Below are positions 60,219 through 64,000 of a DNA stretch of 64,000 nt, piece after piece. The notes beneath the pieces are model-generated. The model was not told where the DNA came from, ran no database searches, and saw nothing but the letters and a program-made list of their open reading frames with translations. Source of the DNA: Candidatus Manganitrophaceae bacterium (GTDB lineage: Bacteria; Nitrospirota; Nitrospiria; SBBL01; JAADHI01). A program made the translations under genes and the position numbers. The stretch is from positions 6,526 to 70,525 of the forward strand of contig DUAG01000049.1 of the NCBI GenBank assembly GCA_012960925.1. Reading direction: 5' to 3'. Every line of letters begins with the position of its first letter. Positions within the stretch are counted from its first letter, which is position 1.

Positions 60219-61436
60219 ATGGCAAAGAGGTACAAAATAAGCGCCATCGGTATTGCCCTCGCAACGCTCATCGTCCTGCCGGTCCTTTTGTCCGGGGAGG
60301 CGGCTTCCCTGAGTGCCCCGCTGACCCTCTTGCTTCCTCTTGCGGCCATACTCACTTTGCTTGCCGCTCTTTCACATGAGACTGCTCCGTCCGACCTGCT
60401 CACCCTCCTGATCTTCCTAGGACTCGGTTTGGGCTTTATGATCGTGCCGGGAAAAATAGGTCATCTCTCTCTTGGCGGGGTTTTCATTGTTTTAATTCTC
60501 TTGTTGATCCGACAAAAAAGTCGATCTCGTTTTTCAGAACTTTGGGGTGTCGGGCTCTATGGATTCGCGCTGGTGATGCTGATAGCTTCGCTTGTATCCT
60601 CCCCCTCAACCGGGCGAATCCTGTTGCTCCTCACCTATGCCGTTCTCCTGCCGACTTGTCCTCTGCATGGGGCTTCCATTGTGACCTTCAGCCGTCTGGG
60701 CGGGATCCTCCCCAACTTTTTTGCTCTCTTTCTGCCTGCTCTGGGATTGAAGGGGGTCCTTGGGATACTTGCTGAATTACCGCCGCAACTCATGGGCATC
60801 GTATCCATTTTTGCATTGATCGGCGCACTTTACGGTGGCGTGCGGGCGCTGGTGCAAACTCATATCCGCCCGCGTCTGGCCTATGCCGGGCTTACCTTCT
60901 GGTCGATCCTCTGGTGGTATCTTGCTGGCACCGGGATTGGAACTGCACCCGCCATTCTCTACTTCTGCGCCATCGCCCTGACCATGCAGGGGCTCTTTCT
61001 CAGTGGGCAGGTGTTGGAAACTCGTCACGGCGATCTGGATCTCAACCAACTGGGGGGGGTGGCGCGGGTCATGCCTCGTTTTGGCATCCTGCTCAGCCTT
61101 CTGGTTGCCGCGGCAATGGGGCTGCCTCTCTTTGGTTCTTTTACCGCCCTGTTTGCGATGGCCACATCCCCGGAAATAACACTTTCCTGGGGCGTTGCCG
61201 TTGTTCTTCTGGCCTGGTTGCTGGCTTCATGGCATTTCCCCCTATTCATGCAGCGCATCCTCCTGGGTCCGGCAAAACCGGGCAGAATTTACCGCGACCT
61301 GGTCCCAAGCGAGACACTTTCGCTCACCCTGATTGTGGCGATGATTGTGATACTGGGGATCGCCCCCGACGCGCTCTTCGGGCCGGAGTTTTCTCTGCAA
61401 CAAAGCCTTGTGGTTCATGATGCCAAGCCCAGGTAA
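60219..61436 (+). CDS. Second ND5/NuoM-like membrane subunit of the DAB cluster
   Basis: A 405-residue, almost wholly hydrophobic protein with about 11-12 helices. A polar TCPLHGASIVTFSRLGGILP stretch near residue 148 recalls the HxxxP region of NuoL/M-type subunits. A basic/His loop is near residue 270 (ETRHGDLDLNQLGGVARVMP, similar to the NuoM late helix). It sits between dabB and dabA without gaps, so it belongs to the transporter. It would be an extra proton-conducting or structural subunit beyond the minimal DabA-DabB pair. The assignment rests on position and weak sequence likeness. Confidence 0.7.
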   Translation: MAKRYKISAIGIALATLIVLPVLLSGEAASLSAPLTLLLPLAAILTLLAALSHETAPSDLLTLLIFLGLGLGFMIVPGKIGHLSLGGVFIVLILLLIRQKSRSRFSELWGVGLYGFALVMLIASLVSSPSTGRILLLLTYAVLLPTCPLHGASIVTFSRLGGILPNFFALFLPALGLKGVLGILAELPPQLMGIVSIFALIGALYGGVRALVQTHIRPRLAYAGLTFWSILWWYLAGTGIGTAPAILYFCAIALTMQGLFLSGQVLETRHGDLDLNQLGGVARVMPRFGILLSLLVAAAMGLPLFGSFTALFAMATSPEITLSWGVAVVLLAWLLASWHFPLFMQRILLGPAKPGRIYRDLVPSETLSLTLIVAMIVILGIAPDALFGPEFSLQQSLVVHDAKPR

Positions 61437-61437
61437 G

Positions 61438-64000
61438 ATGGATATGATGCAAATAGCGATCAATAAACAAAAAAAAACCTACAGCGACTCTGCCCGGATG
61501 GGATTAAGAGGACTCGTCCGGATCGCGAGCGAGATCAACTCGGCCTTCTGGCCAATGCGCTCCTTTGTCGCCAACAACCCGCTTCATTCCCTGGAGTATC
61601 TTGATTTTGAAACGGCCATACGACTTTGCAAGGATAAACTCGGAGGATCCGGCTATCTCTCAAATGAGATCTACCGGGACTATTTCACCTCCGGGCGCAT
61701 CCTTGAGGAAGATGTCGATTTTGCACTTAAACCACTGGCGCAGGATAAAAAACTTCAACTCGGCGGCCGGGAGGTGAGCCAAAGTGAAGTGCTTCGGGTG
61801 CAGCTTCTTGTTCCGACATCTCCTCCGGATGCAGCGGGACCGAAAATCCTGCTCCAACATTCAAAAGACAGGACAGGTCTTGAAAATCTGGCGGAAACGC
61901 TGAAAAGGGTTTTCAAAGGAAAGGCCCTTTCTGAATGCCTTGCCGCCACGCAGGAAGCAGATGCAGAGAAACTGGCCCAAGGCCAGACGCTCTCCCACTG
62001 GTGTGACTCAAGTTTTGGAACAATGATCGTCGATCGTATCAATGGTGAGATGATCCGTTGGTGTGGGGCATTCTTAGATGAGGGACAAGCCCCCTGGGAA
62101 ATGCCCGCAAGAGAGAAAGGTTTCTACATGGCCTGGAAGGCCGCCGCCTTAGAGACCTGGGATGGCGCGGGCATCCGCAATATCCGAGAAAAAGTAAGCC
62201 ACCTGCCGGAGCATCCGGAAGATGCCATCCTCGAAAGTCTTCATTTCCTGGGCATCCCGGAGTCCGCGTGGGAAAATTATCTGTCGCGCCATCTTGCCGC
62301 CCTCCCGGGTTGGGCGGCATTTGCAAATTGGCGGGCGAGGCAGGCCGAATATGAATGGCAGCAGGCTTATCCCATCGACCTGGTTCAGATTCTTGCAGTC
62401 CGCTTGTGGTATGAGCGAGAATGGGTCTCAAAAACCTGCCAAATAGAACTTGACGCGGGCGAAGTCAAACCCTGTCAGGCAATCTCCACTTATATGGAAA
62501 AAGTGCCTGCACAGTACTTTTTGAGGAAGGAACGGACGGCTGTAAACCTCCCCGCCTGGCTTTCAGAAGAGGTTGATCTCCTGCTTTATGCCGGATCATC
62601 AGCCGGAAACAAGTGTTGGGATCAGTTGGCCAGCCGGTACGAAATGGAAGAAGGCCCGGACCGGGATCGCCTTTCCCGGCTTTTCGACGCATGGCGTCTC
62701 ACGGCCCTGGCGGCGGGGCTCAAGATCAATCCTGAAAGACTGACGGACCTTGCCGTGGATGAACTGACAACGCTGCTCTCCTGGCTGGATGACTTTCCAG
62801 AATCACGGCATGGACCGGTCTGGCTGGAGGCTTTTGAGGCCGGCTATCGGCATTCACTCATCAAAAAATTAGAACGTCGAACCGGCAAAGCAGAAGGGAG
62901 AACAGCAAGGCCCACGGCTTCGCCGGTCACCCGCCCCCTGGCCCAGGCGATCTTCTGCATTGATGTCCGTTCGGAGCCCTTTCGCCGGCAACTGGAGCAT
63001 GTCGGCCACTATGAGACATATGGCGTTGCCGGTTTTTTTTCGGCCTTTATCCGCTATCGCGCCTTTGGAAGCCATCACGAGACCGACCTTTTTCCGGTCG
63101 TCATGGAGGCCAAGAATGTCATCCATGAAATCCCGAGAAACACTGAAGAAAAACGCGTGTCCCGTCATCTGGCCGGGGCGAAGCTCCTCCATGTCGGACA
63201 CACCCTCTTTCATGACCTGAAAGAGAATGTGATCACCCCCTATGTCATGGTCGAATCCATCGGCTGGTTTTTCGCCTTCCCTTTTTTTGGAAAAACCTTC
63301 TGGCCGGTGGAGTATGCGGATTGGGTGAATCGTCTGCTGAAAAGATTTGCACCGCCGATTGCCACGACCATGACGCTAGATAAACAGACCAGGGGCGAGG
63401 TGGAAGAGATCATCGCATCCGAGCAGTGCGTTACTGTACGGCAGGCGCTTCGGGGATGGCTTGAACGCTCAGTGGTTAATGTCCCCCATAACCAGATTAA
63501 GGCCCTGAGGGACTGGGCCTTGAACTCCGATCACATAAAGGATGCGACCTCAGAAAATACACATCAGAAGGCCCTTTCTCACTTTAAATCGGAAGCAGAT
63601 GCCACGGCCTTTGTTGAACAACTGCGCGTTCGACACCGGATTACCCTCGGATGGTCTTCAGCCCGAATGGAGCAGATCACACGGACCGGATATACCCTGA
63701 AAGAACAGGCCTTCACGGTCGAGACGGCCCTGAGAGTGATGGGGCTCACCGAAAATTTTGCACGTTTTGTTCTGTTTTGCGCGCATGGCAGCAGCAACGA
63801 AAACAACCCCTTCGCGGCAGCCCTTGACTGCGGTGCCTGCGGCGGGAATTCGGGGGTCCCTAACGCGCGTGTGCTTGCGGCGATGGCAAACAAGCGGGAA
63901 GTCCGTGAACTGCTTTCCAAAAAAGGGCTCGTCATCCCCGAAGACACCTGTTTTATTGCCGCAGAGCATGATACGACGACCGATGTCGTCAAGCTGTTTG
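61438..64000 (+). CDS. dabA: DabA inorganic-carbon transporter subunit (UPF0753/DUF2309), 3' end cut
   Basis: An open frame of 854 codons from the ATG at 61438 to the window edge, without a stop. It is the cytosolic, beta-carbonic-anhydrase-like subunit that hydrates CO2 and couples to DabB. The zinc-site residues are present: Cys507 and Asp509 in AQAIFCIDVRSEPFRRQ, and His783 with Cys798 (H-X14-C) in CAHGSSNENNPFAAALDC. The His-Cys spacing equals that of Halothiobacillus DabA (His524/Cys539). The protein is longer than that form (Cys351 there), so it belongs to the large UPF0753 type. An in-frame ATG two codons later is an alternative start. Confidence 0.93.
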   Translation, partial: MDMMQIAINKQKKTYSDSARMGLRGLVRIASEINSAFWPMRSFVANNPLHSLEYLDFETAIRLCKDKLGGSGYLSNEIYRDYFTSGRILEEDVDFALKPLAQDKKLQLGGREVSQSEVLRVQLLVPTSPPDAAGPKILLQHSKDRTGLENLAETLKRVFKGKALSECLAATQEADAEKLAQGQTLSHWCDSSFGTMIVDRINGEMIRWCGAFLDEGQAPWEMPAREKGFYMAWKAAALETWDGAGIRNIREKVSHLPEHPEDAILESLHFLGIPESAWENYLSRHLAALPGWAAFANWRARQAEYEWQQAYPIDLVQILAVRLWYEREWVSKTCQIELDAGEVKPCQAISTYMEKVPAQYFLRKERTAVNLPAWLSEEVDLLLYAGSSAGNKCWDQLASRYEMEEGPDRDRLSRLFDAWRLTALAAGLKINPERLTDLAVDELTTLLSWLDDFPESRHGPVWLEAFEAGYRHSLIKKLERRTGKAEGRTARPTASPVTRPLAQAIFCIDVRSEPFRRQLEHVGHYETYGVAGFFSAFIRYRAFGSHHETDLFPVVMEAKNVIHEIPRNTEEKRVSRHLAGAKLLHVGHTLFHDLKENVITPYVMVESIGWFFAFPFFGKTFWPVEYADWVNRLLKRFAPPIATTMTLDKQTRGEVEEIIASEQCVTVRQALRGWLERSVVNVPHNQIKALRDWALNSDHIKDATSENTHQKALSHFKSEADATAFVEQLRVRHRITLGWSSARMEQITRTGYTLKEQAFTVETALRVMGLTENFARFVLFCAHGSSNENNPFAAALDCGACGGNSGVPNARVLAAMANKREVRELLSKKGLVIPEDTCFIAAEHDTTTDVVKLF

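Overview
The window is one contiguous stretch of a Gram-negative, chemolithoautotroph-like bacterial chromosome of roughly 50-55% G+C. Outer-membrane and envelope functions are present (porin, RND pump with periplasmic adaptor, MurNAc-recycling pair, lipoprotein). There is also menaquinone-type methylation (UbiE/MenG), a DabA/DabB-type inorganic-carbon uptake cluster and a gamma carbonic anhydrase. The gene mix looks like Nitrospirota or a related phylum. That placement is an inference from gene content; there is no rRNA or other marker to fix it. Both window ends cut a gene: an IS256-type transposase at the left and dabA at the right.

Layout. 1-90: end of an IS256-type element. 0.3-2.9 kb: threonine catabolism (tdh-kbl) and a DUF2784 gene broken at an 11-G run. 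3-9.7 kb (minus): PuuD-like membrane protein with a 30-residue membrane peptide upstream, RND pump plus adaptor, FAD amino-acid oxidase. 9.9-14.9 kb: DASS transporter, TIGR02757 protein, a secreted protein, two SAM methyltransferases. 15-21 kb: Fis-type regulator and a Fur-linked iron module (fbpC, fbpB, porin, fur) with a perfect 7-1-7 Fur-box-like palindrome. 21-29.6 kb: sugar dehydrogenase, recO, DegT aminotransferase, [2Fe-2S] ferredoxin, zapB-zapA-6S RNA, rarA, xseA, yjbQ. 29.7-33.2 kb: decayed IS3 element, spondin-domain protein, and a two-component system whose kinase has an in-frame stop. 33.4-42.2 kb: isoprenoid operon (xseB-ispA-dxs-tlyA-epimerase), then patatin, a DUF4177-like protein and a GAF-GAF-GGDEF protein. 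42.5-46.6 kb (mostly minus): HEAT lipoprotein, UbiB-type kinase, gamma carbonic anhydrase, plus a small zinc-ribbon gene behind a palindromic operator. 46.8-48.1 kb: a decayed element between a broken and an intact tRNA-Gly. 48.1-51.3 kb: purC, amgK/murU-like pair, DCC protein. 51.3-58.1 kb: FAD/Fe-S oxidoreductase, amtB, CDGSH protein, typA. 58.5 kb to the end: dabB, a second ND5-like membrane subunit and dabA.

Most intergenic gaps hold small palindromic repeats rather than genes. Three families recur. Family A has about 140-160 bp and terminal inverted repeats near CGTAACGAT. Family B has about 120 bp and ends near GGAAACCG. Family C is 159 bp, begins GAGCCTG, and is flanked by a 4-bp CTAG/TTAG site. 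One C copy lies inside an A copy, which gives their relative age.

Themes that tie the genes together are carbon uptake (DAB plus gamma-CA), iron acquisition under Fur, isoprenoid and quinone chemistry (dxs, ispA, ubiE, UbiB) and cell-wall recycling. Three lesions (DUF2784 frameshift, kinase stop codon, missing canonical start for dabB) should be checked against reads before any biological reading.
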